The notes beneath the pieces were generated by a model. That model did no database searches. It saw nothing but the letters and a program-made list of their open reading frames with translations, and had not been told where the DNA came from. This document shows, one piece after another, positions 42,235 to 51,453 of a stretch of 64,000 nucleotides of DNA (positions within the stretch are counted from its first letter, which is position 1; each line of letters opens with the position of its first letter). The stretch comes from Promicromonospora citrea (GTDB taxonomy: Bacteria; Actinomycetota; Actinomycetes; Actinomycetales; Cellulomonadaceae): positions 1-64,000 of the forward strand of contig NZ_JABEMG010000002.1 of assembly GCF_013004695.1 (NCBI RefSeq), written 5' to 3'. The position numbers and the translations under genes are program-made.

Positions 42235-43770
42235 TCACGGGCCCGCCCGCGTCACGCGGTAGTACGTGGTCGTCGCGGTGGTGCCGGTCCCGCCGGTCCC
42301 GCCGGCGAGGTGCCGGCCGATGCGGCCCGTGACGTCAGCGACCCGCGGGTCGCCGGTCGCGAGGGCCACGTCGAGCGTGCGCACATGGGTCGCGACCGCG
42401 TGGGCGTCCGGCACGCTGCCCGACGCGGCCCGGTCCGCCGGGTCGGTCGACGCCGTCAGGGACCGCACCACGGTCACCCGGTCGCGACCGCGGGGGTTCT
42501 CGGCGCCGGACCGGCCGTCGGTCGCCGAGACCACCTCCTCCGGCGTCTCCAGGTGCAGCACGGGCACGCCCGGCGGCGTGCGCAGCAGGCCGGTCGGTGC
42601 ACCCGCGGTGACGAGCCCGCACACGCGGTACCGCTCGGCGAAGCCCGGGCGGGCCACCAGCGCGGTGGCCGCGATCCCGCCGAGGCTGTGTCCCACGAGC
42701 GTCACGGGCTCGTCGGGCCCGACCCCCGCGTCCGCGAGCGCCTGCTCGATCGCCGCGGTCGCGCCGTCCGGCTGCCCCGCCACGAGCTCGAGGTCGGTGC
42801 GGCCGTCCCAGGGGTGGTCGGCGGGCAGGGCCGACTGCGTACCGGGGACGAGGACGGTCCAGGAGGTCGCACCACCCTCCCCCACGACCTGCTGGACCGC
42901 GAGCGTGGCCTCGGGCGCGCCGCCTGTGCCCGGGTAGAGGTCGTCGATGCGGGCGAGCGCCTCCTGGACGGACGCCGCGGGGGTGTCCGACCAGTCCGGC
43001 AGACGCCCGTCCGCGAAGCCGTCGACCCGGGTCAGGGCCACGCCGCCGGTCGCGTCGCCGACCAGCGGCGCCTCGCGTGCGACATGGGCCAGCACCGCGG
43101 CTCCGCCGGGGACACCTGCGCGCCCGCCGGCGAGCGCGGGCCGCGTGAGCGCGACGCCGGCCCCCGCCCCCGCGAACGCCTCGTCGGTGTACGGCGCGAC
43201 CGCCTGGGTCACGGCGGCGTGCATCCGGCTGGACAGCGGCGCCGCCGCGCCCGTGAACGGCGCGGTGAGACGGCGCCCGCCCAGCTCGGCCGCGCCGAGG
43301 ACGCCCAGGCCCGCCAGCCCCGCGGCCCCCAGGACGCCGAACCCCGCGCCCGTGCCCGCCGACCAGGCGGTGACGATCCCCCCGACGGCGCGCTGGGCGG
43401 TGGACTCCGCCTCCTCGTACAGACCGGCGGCGCGCAGCAGGCGCCAGGCGAGAAGGTCGCACAGCTCGGCGCGAGCCGTGAGCCCGCGCGCGGCCTCACG
43501 GGCAGCCGCGGTCGCCTGCGCGAGCGGGCCGGTCAGGGGGTGACCCGTCACGGGCCGGACGCCGGGGAGCGCGAGATCGCCGACTGCCCCGGCGCAGCAC
43601 GCGACAGCGGCCCGGAGATCGGCGGCGGCGTCCGCCAGGCGCGTCGCCGCGCGACGGACCGCGTCGGACTCCACGACCGAGGCGCCCGCGCCACCGTGGA
43701 CCGTGACGGTGTCGACCGGGGCGCGGGGGACGGTGGGGGCCGGCGGGTCGGCGCCGGTGACGCTCACCAT
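42235..43770 (-). CDS. alpha/beta hydrolase with helical N-terminal domain
   Basis: The 511-residue protein combines about 280 residues of Ala-rich helical sequence, reminiscent of WXG100/ESX-type domains, with a C-terminal lipase-like alpha/beta hydrolase. The nucleophile elbow is GHSLGGIAA, preceded by TVLVPGTQS. There is no Sec or Tat signal. Its ATG overlaps the stop of the upstream small gene by 7 bases, so the two are coupled. It could be a type VII-like secreted lipase or a membrane-associated hydrolase; this is inference. Confidence 0.72.
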   Translation of the reverse strand: MVSVTGADPPAPTVPRAPVDTVTVHGGAGASVVESDAVRRAATRLADAAADLRAAVACCAGAVGDLALPGVRPVTGHPLTGPLAQATAAAREAARGLTARAELCDLLAWRLLRAAGLYEEAESTAQRAVGGIVTAWSAGTGAGFGVLGAAGLAGLGVLGAAELGGRRLTAPFTGAAAPLSSRMHAAVTQAVAPYTDEAFAGAGAGVALTRPALAGGRAGVPGGAAVLAHVAREAPLVGDATGGVALTRVDGFADGRLPDWSDTPAASVQEALARIDDLYPGTGGAPEATLAVQQVVGEGGATSWTVLVPGTQSALPADHPWDGRTDLELVAGQPDGATAAIEQALADAGVGPDEPVTLVGHSLGGIAATALVARPGFAERYRVCGLVTAGAPTGLLRTPPGVPVLHLETPEEVVSATDGRSGAENPRGRDRVTVVRSLTASTDPADRAASGSVPDAHAVATHVRTLDVALATGDPRVADVTGRIGRHLAGGTGGTGTTATTTYYRVTRAGP

Positions 43771-44036
43771 GCGAGGCCACCCGTCACCCCGGCATCGGCC
43801 GAGGCGAGCGCCGCGTACCGGAGCGCCTCGTCGAGCAGCGCCCGGTCGTGCAGGATCGCGCGCAGCAGACCGGCGGCCGCGTCGTCGAACAGCCGGGCCG
43901 CCGTCGCGTCCCACTCGACGTGCCGCGCGGTCTGCACGGCGTCGACGGCCTGGTCCGTGTGGCGGGCGGCTTCCGTGAGTGCTGTCGTGAGTGCTGTCGG
44001 TGCGGCGAGCCCCGGCGTGTCCGTCCCTTCGCGCAT
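43764..44036 (-). CDS. WXG-like small helical protein
   Basis: The 90-residue protein is predicted almost fully helical, with the spacing VEWDATAARLFDDAAAG, which recalls the W-x-G/W-x-S-x-A-x2-F turn of WXG100 proteins. A 12-base tandem repeat (43975-43998) encodes TALT twice. ATG 44036 follows GGGGAAC; the frame is open upstream. It is translationally coupled to the hydrolase, which suggests a partner or chaperone. Confidence 0.6.
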   Translation of the reverse strand: MREGTDTPGLAAPTALTTALTEAARHTDQAVDAVQTARHVEWDATAARLFDDAAAGLLRAILHDRALLDEALRYAALASADAGVTGGLAW

Positions 44037-44247
44037 CGGTTCCCCTGTCCTGTCGTGCGGCTCCGTCGTACTGCCTCGACGGTAGGTGGGCAGGCGAGCG
44101 CGGCGGAGTGCACCGGCCACCACCTGTGCACAACCACCCCGAGCACGCCCCTGTGGTCACGCTCGCCGGGCCTCCGGACGGGGGCACCAGATCTCAGCGG
44201 GCGGCGGGCGCGCCGGTGTCGGTGTCAGGGATGGGAGAATGGGCGCC

Positions 44248-45723
44248 GTGAACGACACCGCGCCGCAGACCGCCCAGCCCGCCCGCGTGAGCCTCGCCGG
44301 GGTGACCCCGCCGATCGCGCTCGGCCCGCTCGACGGCCGCTACCGCGGCGCCGTCGCCCCGCTCGTGGACCACCTGAGCGAGGCCGCGCTGAACCGCGAG
44401 CGCATCCACGTCGAGGTCGAGTGGCTGATCACGCTGTGCAACGGCACGAGCGGCGCCCCGGGGGCGGTCGTGCCGGGTGCGCCCACGCTGACGCCCGCGG
44501 AGATCGACTACCTGCGCGCGATCCCCGCGACGTTCGGCGCGGACGAGATCGCCGAGCTGGCCGCGATCGAGCGCGAGACCGTGCACGACGTCAAGGCCGT
44601 CGAGTACTTCATCAAGCGCCGCATCGCCGCCGCGCCGGAGGCGCTCGGCGAGACGAGCCTGCCCGCCGCGAGCGAGCTGGTGCACTTCGCGTGCACGAGC
44701 GAGGACATCAACAACCTCTCGTACGCGCTCATGGTGCGCGGCGCCGTCCGCGACGTCTGGCTGCCGAAGGCGACGGCGCTCGCCGACCAGCTCGCCGGGA
44801 TGGCGCGCGAGCACGCCGCGGCTCCCCTGCTGTCGCGGACGCACGGCCAGCCCGCGACGCCGTCGACCCTGGGCAAGGAGCTCGCCGTCCTGGCGCACCG
44901 CCTGCGCCGCCAGCTGCGGCGCATCGAGCGCGCCGAGTTCCTGGGCAAGCTGAACGGTGCGACGGGCACCTACGGCGCGCACACGGTCGCGGTGCCCGGC
45001 GCCGACTGGCCCGCGGTGTCGAAGGCGTTCGTCGAGGGCCTCGGCCTGGACTGGAACCCGCTGACCACGCAGATCGAGTCGCACGACTGGCAGGCGGAGG
45101 TCTACGCCGACGTCGCCCGGTTCAACCGCGTCCTGCACAACCTCGCGACCGACGTGTGGACCTACATCTCGCTCGGGTTCTTCACGCAGATCCCCGTCGC
45201 GGGCGCCACCGGCTCGTCGACGATGCCGCACAAGGTGAACCCGATCCGGTTCGAGAACGCCGAGGCCAACCTCGAGATCTCGTGCTCGCTCCTGGACACG
45301 CTGTCGGCGACGCTCGTCACCAGCCGCCTGCAGCGCGACCTGACCGACTCGACGACGCAGCGCAACATCGGCCCCGCGTTCGGGCACAGCCTGCTCGCGA
45401 TCGACAACGTGGCGCGCGGCCTGGACCGCCTGGCCGTGAACGAGGACCTGCTGCGCGAGGACCTCGACGCCAACTGGGAGGTGCTCGGCGAGCCCGTCCA
45501 GTCCGCGATGCGCGCCGCGTCGGTCGCGGGCGTGCCCGGTATGGAGAACCCGTACGAGCGGCTCAAGGACCTCACGCGCGGCCAGCGCGTGGACGCCGAG
45601 CGCATGCGCGAGTTCGTGGCGGGCCTCGGTCTGCCCGACGACGTCGCGGCCCGCCTGACCGCCCTCACCCCCGCCACGTACACGGGGCTCGCGGAGCAGC
45701 TCGTCAAGGACTACCTGGACTGA
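44248..45723 (+). CDS. purB: adenylosuccinate lyase
   Basis: The 491-residue enzyme is of the fumarase/aspartase superfamily. It acts twice in purine synthesis, on SAICAR and on adenylosuccinate. Signatures are the start PPIALGPLDGRYR, the catalytic His segment SRTHGQPATPSTLGKE and the mobile loop GSSTMPHKVNPIRFEN. GTG 44248 has GAGAAT 7 bases upstream; ATG 44239 in the same frame is an alternative. Other pur genes are not nearby. Confidence 0.95.
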   Translation: MNDTAPQTAQPARVSLAGVTPPIALGPLDGRYRGAVAPLVDHLSEAALNRERIHVEVEWLITLCNGTSGAPGAVVPGAPTLTPAEIDYLRAIPATFGADEIAELAAIERETVHDVKAVEYFIKRRIAAAPEALGETSLPAASELVHFACTSEDINNLSYALMVRGAVRDVWLPKATALADQLAGMAREHAAAPLLSRTHGQPATPSTLGKELAVLAHRLRRQLRRIERAEFLGKLNGATGTYGAHTVAVPGADWPAVSKAFVEGLGLDWNPLTTQIESHDWQAEVYADVARFNRVLHNLATDVWTYISLGFFTQIPVAGATGSSTMPHKVNPIRFENAEANLEISCSLLDTLSATLVTSRLQRDLTDSTTQRNIGPAFGHSLLAIDNVARGLDRLAVNEDLLREDLDANWEVLGEPVQSAMRAASVAGVPGMENPYERLKDLTRGQRVDAERMREFVAGLGLPDDVAARLTALTPATYTGLAEQLVKDYLD

Positions 45724-45807
45724 CCAGCAGCTCCACCACGGACGCCGGCGCCGCGCCGGAGCCGACCGGCGCCGGCCCGCGCAGGCAGCCGGGCACGACG
45801 CCTTCCC

Positions 45808-45813
45808 TACGAT
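45808..45813 (+). promoter_or_regulatory. -10 element of M20 gene (leaderless)
   Basis: TACGAT, 7 bases before ATG 45821. Confidence 0.5.
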
Positions 45814-45820
45814 GGACGGC

Positions 45821-47155
45821 ATGCACCGCCCCGCCCTGCCCAGCACCGCCTACCTCGACCATCTGGTCGCCGAGACCGCAGGACGGCGGGAGGCCCTCGC
45901 CGGGGAGCCGGAGCACCGGCCCGACGGCGGTGCGACCGCCGGGCTCGCCGCCGCCGCCGAGCGGGCGGCGGACCGGCTGGAGCCGGACCTCGCGGAGGTC
46001 GTCCGGCGGTTGCACGCCGATCCCGAGCCCGCGTTCGAGGAGCACCGCAGCGCCGCGACGCTGATCGAGGTGCTCGCGCGGCACGGCGTGACGGCGGAGC
46101 TCGGCGCGCACGGTGTGGCGACGGCGTTCCGGGCCGAGGCGGGCACGGCCACGGGTCCGACGATCGCGATCTGCGCGGAGTACGACGCGCTGCCCGGTAT
46201 CGGCCACGCGTGCGGGCACAACGTCATCGCGGCGGCCGGCGTCGGGGCGTTCCTCGCGGCGCGCGAGGCACTCACCGCGAGCGACGCGCCCACCGGTCGC
46301 GTGGTCCTGCTCGGCACGCCCGCGGAGGAGGGGCACACCGGCAAGGAGGTGCTGGCCCGCCAAGGTGCGCTCGAGGGCATCGACGCCGCGATCATGGTGC
46401 ACCCGTACGGCCTCGACGTGGCCGACCAGGTGTGGCTGGGCCGACGCCTGCTGACCTGGACGTTCACCGGCCGGCCCGCGCACGCCTCCGCCCAGCCGTA
46501 CATGGGGCGCAACGCGCTCGACGCGGCGACCCTCGCCTACCAGGGCATCGGCCTGCTGCGGCAGCAGATGCCGCCCGTCGACCGGGTGCACGCCACGATC
46601 GCGGAGGGCGGGACCCGGCCGAGCATCATCACCGAGCGCGCCGTCGTGCACCTGTACGCGCGGTCCAAGTACCCGGACACGCTGCGCGACCTGTCCCGCC
46701 GCCTCGACGACGTCGCCCGCGGCGCCGCCCTCATGACCGGCACGGACGTCGAGATCACCTGGGACGACGGCGCACACCCGAGCCTGCCGGTGCGCACCAA
46801 CCGGGCGCTCACCGAGCGGTGGGTCGCGGCGCAGCGCCGGCGGGGGCGCGACCCGCTGCCCGCGGGCGTGCTGTCCGAGACGCTCGCGGCCTCCACCGAC
46901 TTCGGCAACTTCTCCTTCCGCGTGCCCGGCATCCACCCGCTCGTGCAGGTCTCCTCCCCGGACGTGGCCCTGCACACCGCGGAGTTCGCGGCCGCGGCGG
47001 CGACGCCCGCGGCGGTGTCGGCCGCCGTCGACGGCGCCGCAGGGCTCGCCGCGACCGCGCTGGACTACCTGGCCGACGCGAGGCTGCGCGCCGCCGTCCA
47101 CGAGGAGTTCGCCCACGCGGGCGGGCCGGTCGACGTCGAGCACCACTTCGACTGA
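45821..47155 (+). CDS. M20D amidohydrolase
   Basis: The 444-residue metallo-amidohydrolase is of the M20 family, AbgB/aminoacylase-like subgroup. Metal-site elements are CAEYDALPGIGHACGHN and the catalytic Glu in GTPAEEGHTGK; the dimerisation domain carries GRPAHASAQPYMGRNALDA. It probably hydrolyses N-acyl or p-aminobenzoyl amino acids. ATG 45821 is chosen because a -10 stands 7 bases upstream; an ATG 9 bases earlier overlaps it. Confidence 0.85.
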   Translation: MHRPALPSTAYLDHLVAETAGRREALAGEPEHRPDGGATAGLAAAAERAADRLEPDLAEVVRRLHADPEPAFEEHRSAATLIEVLARHGVTAELGAHGVATAFRAEAGTATGPTIAICAEYDALPGIGHACGHNVIAAAGVGAFLAAREALTASDAPTGRVVLLGTPAEEGHTGKEVLARQGALEGIDAAIMVHPYGLDVADQVWLGRRLLTWTFTGRPAHASAQPYMGRNALDAATLAYQGIGLLRQQMPPVDRVHATIAEGGTRPSIITERAVVHLYARSKYPDTLRDLSRRLDDVARGAALMTGTDVEITWDDGAHPSLPVRTNRALTERWVAAQRRRGRDPLPAGVLSETLAASTDFGNFSFRVPGIHPLVQVSSPDVALHTAEFAAAAATPAAVSAAVDGAAGLAATALDYLADARLRAAVHEEFAHAGGPVDVEHHFD

Positions 47156-47175
47156 GACCGCTTCGACTGAGACCG
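47146..47175. repeat. 15-bp tandem duplication across the M20 stop codon
   Basis: CTTCGACTGAGACCG occurs twice head to tail. The first copy contains the TGA stop of the M20 gene and the second repeats it downstream. Confidence 0.75.
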
Positions 47176-47299
47176 CCTCGGCCGGCGGCGTCGCCGCCCC
47201 CGACCCGTAACGGCCGGCTCATCCGGGCGAAACGTCCGGTTCCTAGCGTCGGGAGGGCGCGGCGCACGGTCGCGCACCCTTCCCGAGGAGCGTGGTCCC

Positions 47300-48652
47300 G
47301 TGACCGGTGGCGAGCAACGAGACGGACGGACAGCAGCGCAGACCCTGGTCGCCGCGCTGGGGCGGCGCAGCTTCCTGCGCGCGGCGCTCGGGGTGGGCGC
47401 GGGGTCCGCGCTGGCAGCGGGCGCGGCGCCCACCGCGCACGCCGCGCGCGGACACCGCGAGACCGCGCGGTTCACCGGTGTGCTGCAGCCGGGCCGCGGC
47501 CGCATCCCGGGTGACACCTACCTGCGGTCGGACGTCGACGACGTGCTCTGGGGCTACGTCCCGTCCGTGCACGCCGCCCCCGTCGCGCGGGTGCGTTCGG
47601 GGCGCACGGTCACCATCGACTCCGTGTCGCACGAGGGCATCCTCGAGGACCAGGGCCGCGACCCGGTGGCGTACTTCGCGCAGCACGGCGTGCGGCGCCG
47701 CGACGTGCTCGACGACGCCGTCGCGATCGCCGCCGGCTACACGCGCACGGCCCGCTCCTTCGACGTCGACGGCCCGCACGTCGTCACCGGGCCCGTGCTC
47801 GTCGAGGGCGCAGAGCCCGGTGACGTGCTCAAGATCGAGACGCTCGCCGTGACGCCGCGCGTGCCGTACGGCGTCGTGTCCTCCCGGCACGGCAAGGGCG
47901 CCCTCGCGCGGACGGCGTCCGGAGCGCCCGCTGGCATCACCCTCGACGAGGTCATGCCGCCCGTCGGCACCGACGGGCGCGGCTCCGGCATCCCCACCGA
48001 GTACGGCAACGTGTCGGTGTTCGCGTCGGTGCGCGGGTCCCAGGCCGTGATGGGCGCGGGCCGGGCACGGGTCCGGTTCCCGCTGCGCGCCTTCTTCGGC
48101 ATGATGGGCGTCGCCTTCGCCGAGTCGACGGACCTCACCGCGCCGGAGGCGAACTCGATCCCGCCCACGCTCGGCGGCGGCAACATCGACATCCGGCACC
48201 TGGGCGCCGGGTCCACCTTCTACCTACCCGTCCGGGCCGAGGGCGCGCTCTTCTACGTCGGCGACCCGCACATGGCGATGGGCGACGGCGAGGTGGCGCT
48301 CACCGCTATGGAGGGCTCGCTGCGGGGCACCTTCCGGCTCACGGTGTGCAAGCCCCGGTCCGGCGACGCGCCGTCGGTCGCGTTCCGCTACCCGTTCGGG
48401 GAGACGGCGGACGCCTGGATCCCGATCGGCCTGTCGGACCCGGACGGCTCGGTGGACGGGCAGCTCAGCGACCTCGACGTCGCGATGCGGCGCGCGGTGG
48501 TCAACGCCCTCGACTTCCTCGAGCACGACAGGGGCCTGGACCGCGCCGTCGCCTACGCCTACCTCTCGGCGGCGAGCGACTTCGCCGTGTCGCAGGTGGT
48601 CGACCGGACGGTCGGGGTGCACGCGCTGATCCACAAGGCCGACCTCCGCTGA
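47300..48652 (+). CDS. Tat-exported acetamidase/formamidase-family protein
   Basis: The 450-residue protein is of the FmdA/AmdA family, whose enzymes release ammonia from formamide or acetamide. An N-terminal twin-arginine signal (GRRSFLRAALGVGAG then an Ala-rich h-region ending AHA) indicates export by Tat, unusual for a family that is mostly cytosolic. Family segments include NIDIRHLGAGSTFYLPV and GDPHMAMGDGEVA. GTG 47300 has AGGAG 9 bases upstream. Confidence 0.83.
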   Translation: MTGGEQRDGRTAAQTLVAALGRRSFLRAALGVGAGSALAAGAAPTAHAARGHRETARFTGVLQPGRGRIPGDTYLRSDVDDVLWGYVPSVHAAPVARVRSGRTVTIDSVSHEGILEDQGRDPVAYFAQHGVRRRDVLDDAVAIAAGYTRTARSFDVDGPHVVTGPVLVEGAEPGDVLKIETLAVTPRVPYGVVSSRHGKGALARTASGAPAGITLDEVMPPVGTDGRGSGIPTEYGNVSVFASVRGSQAVMGAGRARVRFPLRAFFGMMGVAFAESTDLTAPEANSIPPTLGGGNIDIRHLGAGSTFYLPVRAEGALFYVGDPHMAMGDGEVALTAMEGSLRGTFRLTVCKPRSGDAPSVAFRYPFGETADAWIPIGLSDPDGSVDGQLSDLDVAMRRAVVNALDFLEHDRGLDRAVAYAYLSAASDFAVSQVVDRTVGVHALIHKADLR

Positions 48653-48697
48653 CCTCCCGGGGTGCTATTCAGCGGGACCGGGCGGACGGGGCGACCG

Positions 48698-48703
48698 TAG
48701 GGT
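48698..48703 (+). promoter_or_regulatory. -10 element of 124-residue ORF (leaderless)
   Basis: TAGGGT, 6 bases before ATG 48710. Confidence 0.5.
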
Positions 48704-48709
48704 GCGGAC

Positions 48710-49084
48710 ATGACGACGCCCGAGACCGCACCGCTCGACACCTGGCTCGCCGTCACCCGCGACGACGGCGAGACGGTCGGCTACCTGGAACCCGTGACCG
48801 ACGACTACGCCGAGGTGGTCCCCCGTAACCGCCTGGGGCACGCCGTCGGCGCGGCGACCGACTACGACGCGGCCGAGGAGCTGGTGCTGGACCGCGGCCT
48901 GCGCGAGCTCGCCGAGCACTGGCTGCTCGACGACGCGGGCGCGGAGCTCACGATCACCGAGCTCTCGCCCGCGGGGATCGTGCTGCGCGACGCGTACGTG
49001 TCCAAGGCGCTCGCGACGGTCGCGACCCGGATCCCCTGGCCGGACACGACCCACCGCCTCCGCCCGGCCCCGAGAACCCGCTGA
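48710..49084 (+). CDS. conserved hypothetical protein
   Basis: I cannot assign a function to this 124-residue acidic, soluble protein. It reads like a small mixed alpha/beta domain (TWLAVTRDDGETVGYLEP, then AGIVLRDAYVSKAL). A -10 hexamer stands 6 bases before the ATG and a strong terminator-like hairpin starts at its stop codon, so it is probably a single-gene transcript. Confidence 0.65.
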   Translation: MTTPETAPLDTWLAVTRDDGETVGYLEPVTDDYAEVVPRNRLGHAVGAATDYDAAEELVLDRGLRELAEHWLLDDAGAELTITELSPAGIVLRDAYVSKALATVATRIPWPDTTHRLRPAPRTR

Positions 49085-49137
49085 GTGCGGGATCTTCGCC
49101 CGTGTCGACGACTGTCGAGGGCGAAGATCCCGCACTC
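49083..49137. terminator. 19-bp stem hairpin, possible intergenic repeat
   Basis: A perfect 19-bp stem (49083-49101 with 49119-49137) with a 17-base loop containing two TCGA sites starts inside the stop codon of the upstream gene and ends 10 bases before the convergent YhgE stop. It can terminate both genes. Its length and symmetry also suit a dispersed palindromic element. Confidence 0.7.
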
Positions 49138-49146
49138 GGCGAGGGG

Positions 49147-51453
49147 TCAGGCCGTGCGGAGGTCGGCCAGGCGGACCGTCCGGCGACGGGCGACCATGAG
49201 GCTCGTGATCACCAGGCCCGCCGCGGCCCAGAGGACCACCGAGGCGACCGCCATGCCGACACCGCCCGTCCCCGCCTCGACCAGCCGTCCGAGGCCGGTC
49301 GTCGCCGGGCCGACCGGCAGGAAGGCGGTCAGCCCCTCGAGCACCGCGGGTGCCGTCGACACGACCCCGGTCGCGATGACCAGTACCGCGATCAGCAGGC
49401 TGACACCACGCCCGACGTGTCCGAGAGCCGCGGCCAGCGCCTGGTTGACGGCGACGAACGCGACGGAGACGAGCCCGCCGAACGCCATCGTCCCGACCCA
49501 GCCACCGACGTCCAGCCCCTCGATGCCGGCGAGGACCGCACCGGTCGCCAGGCCGGACACCAGCCCGACGCCCGCAGGCAGGGCGAACGTCTCGAGCGTG
49601 AGCCGCAGCGCGCCGCGCGTCGAGCCGCGGGCGTGCAGCGGCACGGGCGGCACCACGATCATCAGGGCGAGCGCGCCCAGCCACAGCGCCAGGACGGCGA
49701 ACATCGGTCCCGTCGCGCCCGTGTCGAGGTCGGTCACCTCGCGGTCGGTCGCCACCGGGTCGGCGACGACGGAGGCCAGCGACTTGCGCTCGTCCTCGGT
49801 GTAGCTCGGGATCTCCTCGGTGGCCTGGTCGAGCCCGTCGGAGAGCTCCCGCGCACCGCCTGCCAGCTCGCCGACGCCGTCCGCGAGACCGCCGACGCCG
49901 GTCGCGAGCTGACTGGTGCCCGTCTCGAGCTGACCGACACCGTCGGCGAGCTGCGTGGCACCGGACGCGATGCCGCCCGCGCCGCCGGAGAGGTCGCGGG
50001 CGCCGGACGCGAGCCCGGACGCGCCGGAGGCGAGCTGCGTGGAGCCGTCAGCCAGCCGGACGGCACCGGTCGCGAGCTGCGTCGAGCCGCCCTCCAGCTG
50101 GCCGAGACCATCTGCGAGGTCGCCGGCGCCACCGGCCACGACATCGATGCCCCCGGCGAGCTTCTTCGCACCATCCGCAAGCTTCTCGGCGCCGCCTGCA
50201 CTCTGCGAGGCACCGGCAGCGAGGGCGTACAGGCTCTCGTCGCTGCCCTTGTCGGAGAGCGCCGACAGACCGTACGCGACGGTGGTCGCGTCGACAGGGA
50301 GCTCGCCGTGCTTCGCCAGCGTGGCGCAGAGATCAGGGACCTGGGCGAGCAGGAGCGGGTCCTTACACACCTCTGCGACCTCGGTCACCAGCTCTGTGGC
50401 ACCGTCCGCAGCGTTCGATGCCTTTTCGGCCAGTGTGCTCACACCGTCGGCCGCCTTCTCAGCGCCCCCGGCGAGCTGTCGAGATCCCGCGGCGAGCTCG
50501 GACGCCCCCTCGGCCAGACCGGTTGCGCCGTCGGACAGCTGCTCGGCCCCCGTCGCGAGCTGTCGCGCACCGGCCGAGCTCTGGCCGACACCCGCCGCTA
50601 CCTGGTTCGCGCCCTCGGCGAGGCCGGACGCGCCGGAAGCCAGTCCGGAGACACCGCTCGAGACCTGGTCCGCCCCTGCGGCCCACTGGTTGGCACCGGC
50701 GGCCCACTGGCCCGCGCCCCCGGCCAGGCCGGACACGCCGTCACCGAGACCGGCGACGCCCTCGGACGTCTGGCGTGCGCCGTCCGCGAGCTGCTGCGCG
50801 CCGTCGCCCGCCTCGTCGGCGCCGTCGGCGAGCTGGCCCGCGCCGTCCGCGGCCTTGCCGAGCTCCTCCGAGAGCGTGGAGAAGCCGACCAGCACGTTGT
50901 CCACGTAGGTCTCGGTCAGGGTGCTGCCGAGCACGCCCGTCGCGGTCTGGGCGACGACCTGGGCGAGCGCGTCGTCGAGCACCCGGCCGTTGGCCGGCGT
51001 CGCGACGTCGATGGTCGCCTGGCGGGCCTCCGCCGGGTCGTCGCCACCGAACGAGGTCGCCGCGGCGGAGAAGTCCTCGGGGATGGTCACGACGGCGGCG
51101 TACGTGCCGTCGGCCAGACCATCGGCGGCACCTTCCTCGTCGGTGATCTCCCAGTCGTAGCTCGCGTCCGAGGCCGGGACGGCTGCCGCCTGGCCCGGCT
51201 CGGCGTCGGCGGTCTCGCCGCCGCTCACGAGACCGGCGGCAAGCTGCCGCCCGAGCGGGACGGTCTGACCGTCGACCTCGACCGGCTCGTCGAGGTTCAC
51301 GATCGCGGCCTTGACGGTGTCGAGGCGCTCCTGCGGGTTCCACAGGGCCGAGATGAGCAGCCCCAGGATCATCAGCGGGAGCAGCGCCACCGCCACGGCA
51401 CGCCACGGGTTGCGGAACGGCTCGGGCCGCAGCCATCTCGTCGCGGTGCTCAT
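49147..51453 (-). CDS. YhgE/Pip family membrane protein
   Basis: This 768-residue protein has one N-terminal transmembrane helix, a long extracytoplasmic region and five or six C-terminal helices, like an ABC-2 permease. The middle 300 residues are heptad repeats of the form LA-x-GA-x-Q (for example QLADGA, GLASGA), giving an extended helical or coiled stalk. The family (YhgE/Pip) is linked to phage receptors and export. Its ATG overlaps the MMPL stop (ATGA), so the two are coupled and probably work as one export system. Confidence 0.87.
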   Translation of the reverse strand: MSTATRWLRPEPFRNPWRAVAVALLPLMILGLLISALWNPQERLDTVKAAIVNLDEPVEVDGQTVPLGRQLAAGLVSGGETADAEPGQAAAVPASDASYDWEITDEEGAADGLADGTYAAVVTIPEDFSAAATSFGGDDPAEARQATIDVATPANGRVLDDALAQVVAQTATGVLGSTLTETYVDNVLVGFSTLSEELGKAADGAGQLADGADEAGDGAQQLADGARQTSEGVAGLGDGVSGLAGGAGQWAAGANQWAAGADQVSSGVSGLASGASGLAEGANQVAAGVGQSSAGARQLATGAEQLSDGATGLAEGASELAAGSRQLAGGAEKAADGVSTLAEKASNAADGATELVTEVAEVCKDPLLLAQVPDLCATLAKHGELPVDATTVAYGLSALSDKGSDESLYALAAGASQSAGGAEKLADGAKKLAGGIDVVAGGAGDLADGLGQLEGGSTQLATGAVRLADGSTQLASGASGLASGARDLSGGAGGIASGATQLADGVGQLETGTSQLATGVGGLADGVGELAGGARELSDGLDQATEEIPSYTEDERKSLASVVADPVATDREVTDLDTGATGPMFAVLALWLGALALMIVVPPVPLHARGSTRGALRLTLETFALPAGVGLVSGLATGAVLAGIEGLDVGGWVGTMAFGGLVSVAFVAVNQALAAALGHVGRGVSLLIAVLVIATGVVSTAPAVLEGLTAFLPVGPATTGLGRLVEAGTGGVGMAVASVVLWAAAGLVITSLMVARRRTVRLADLRTA

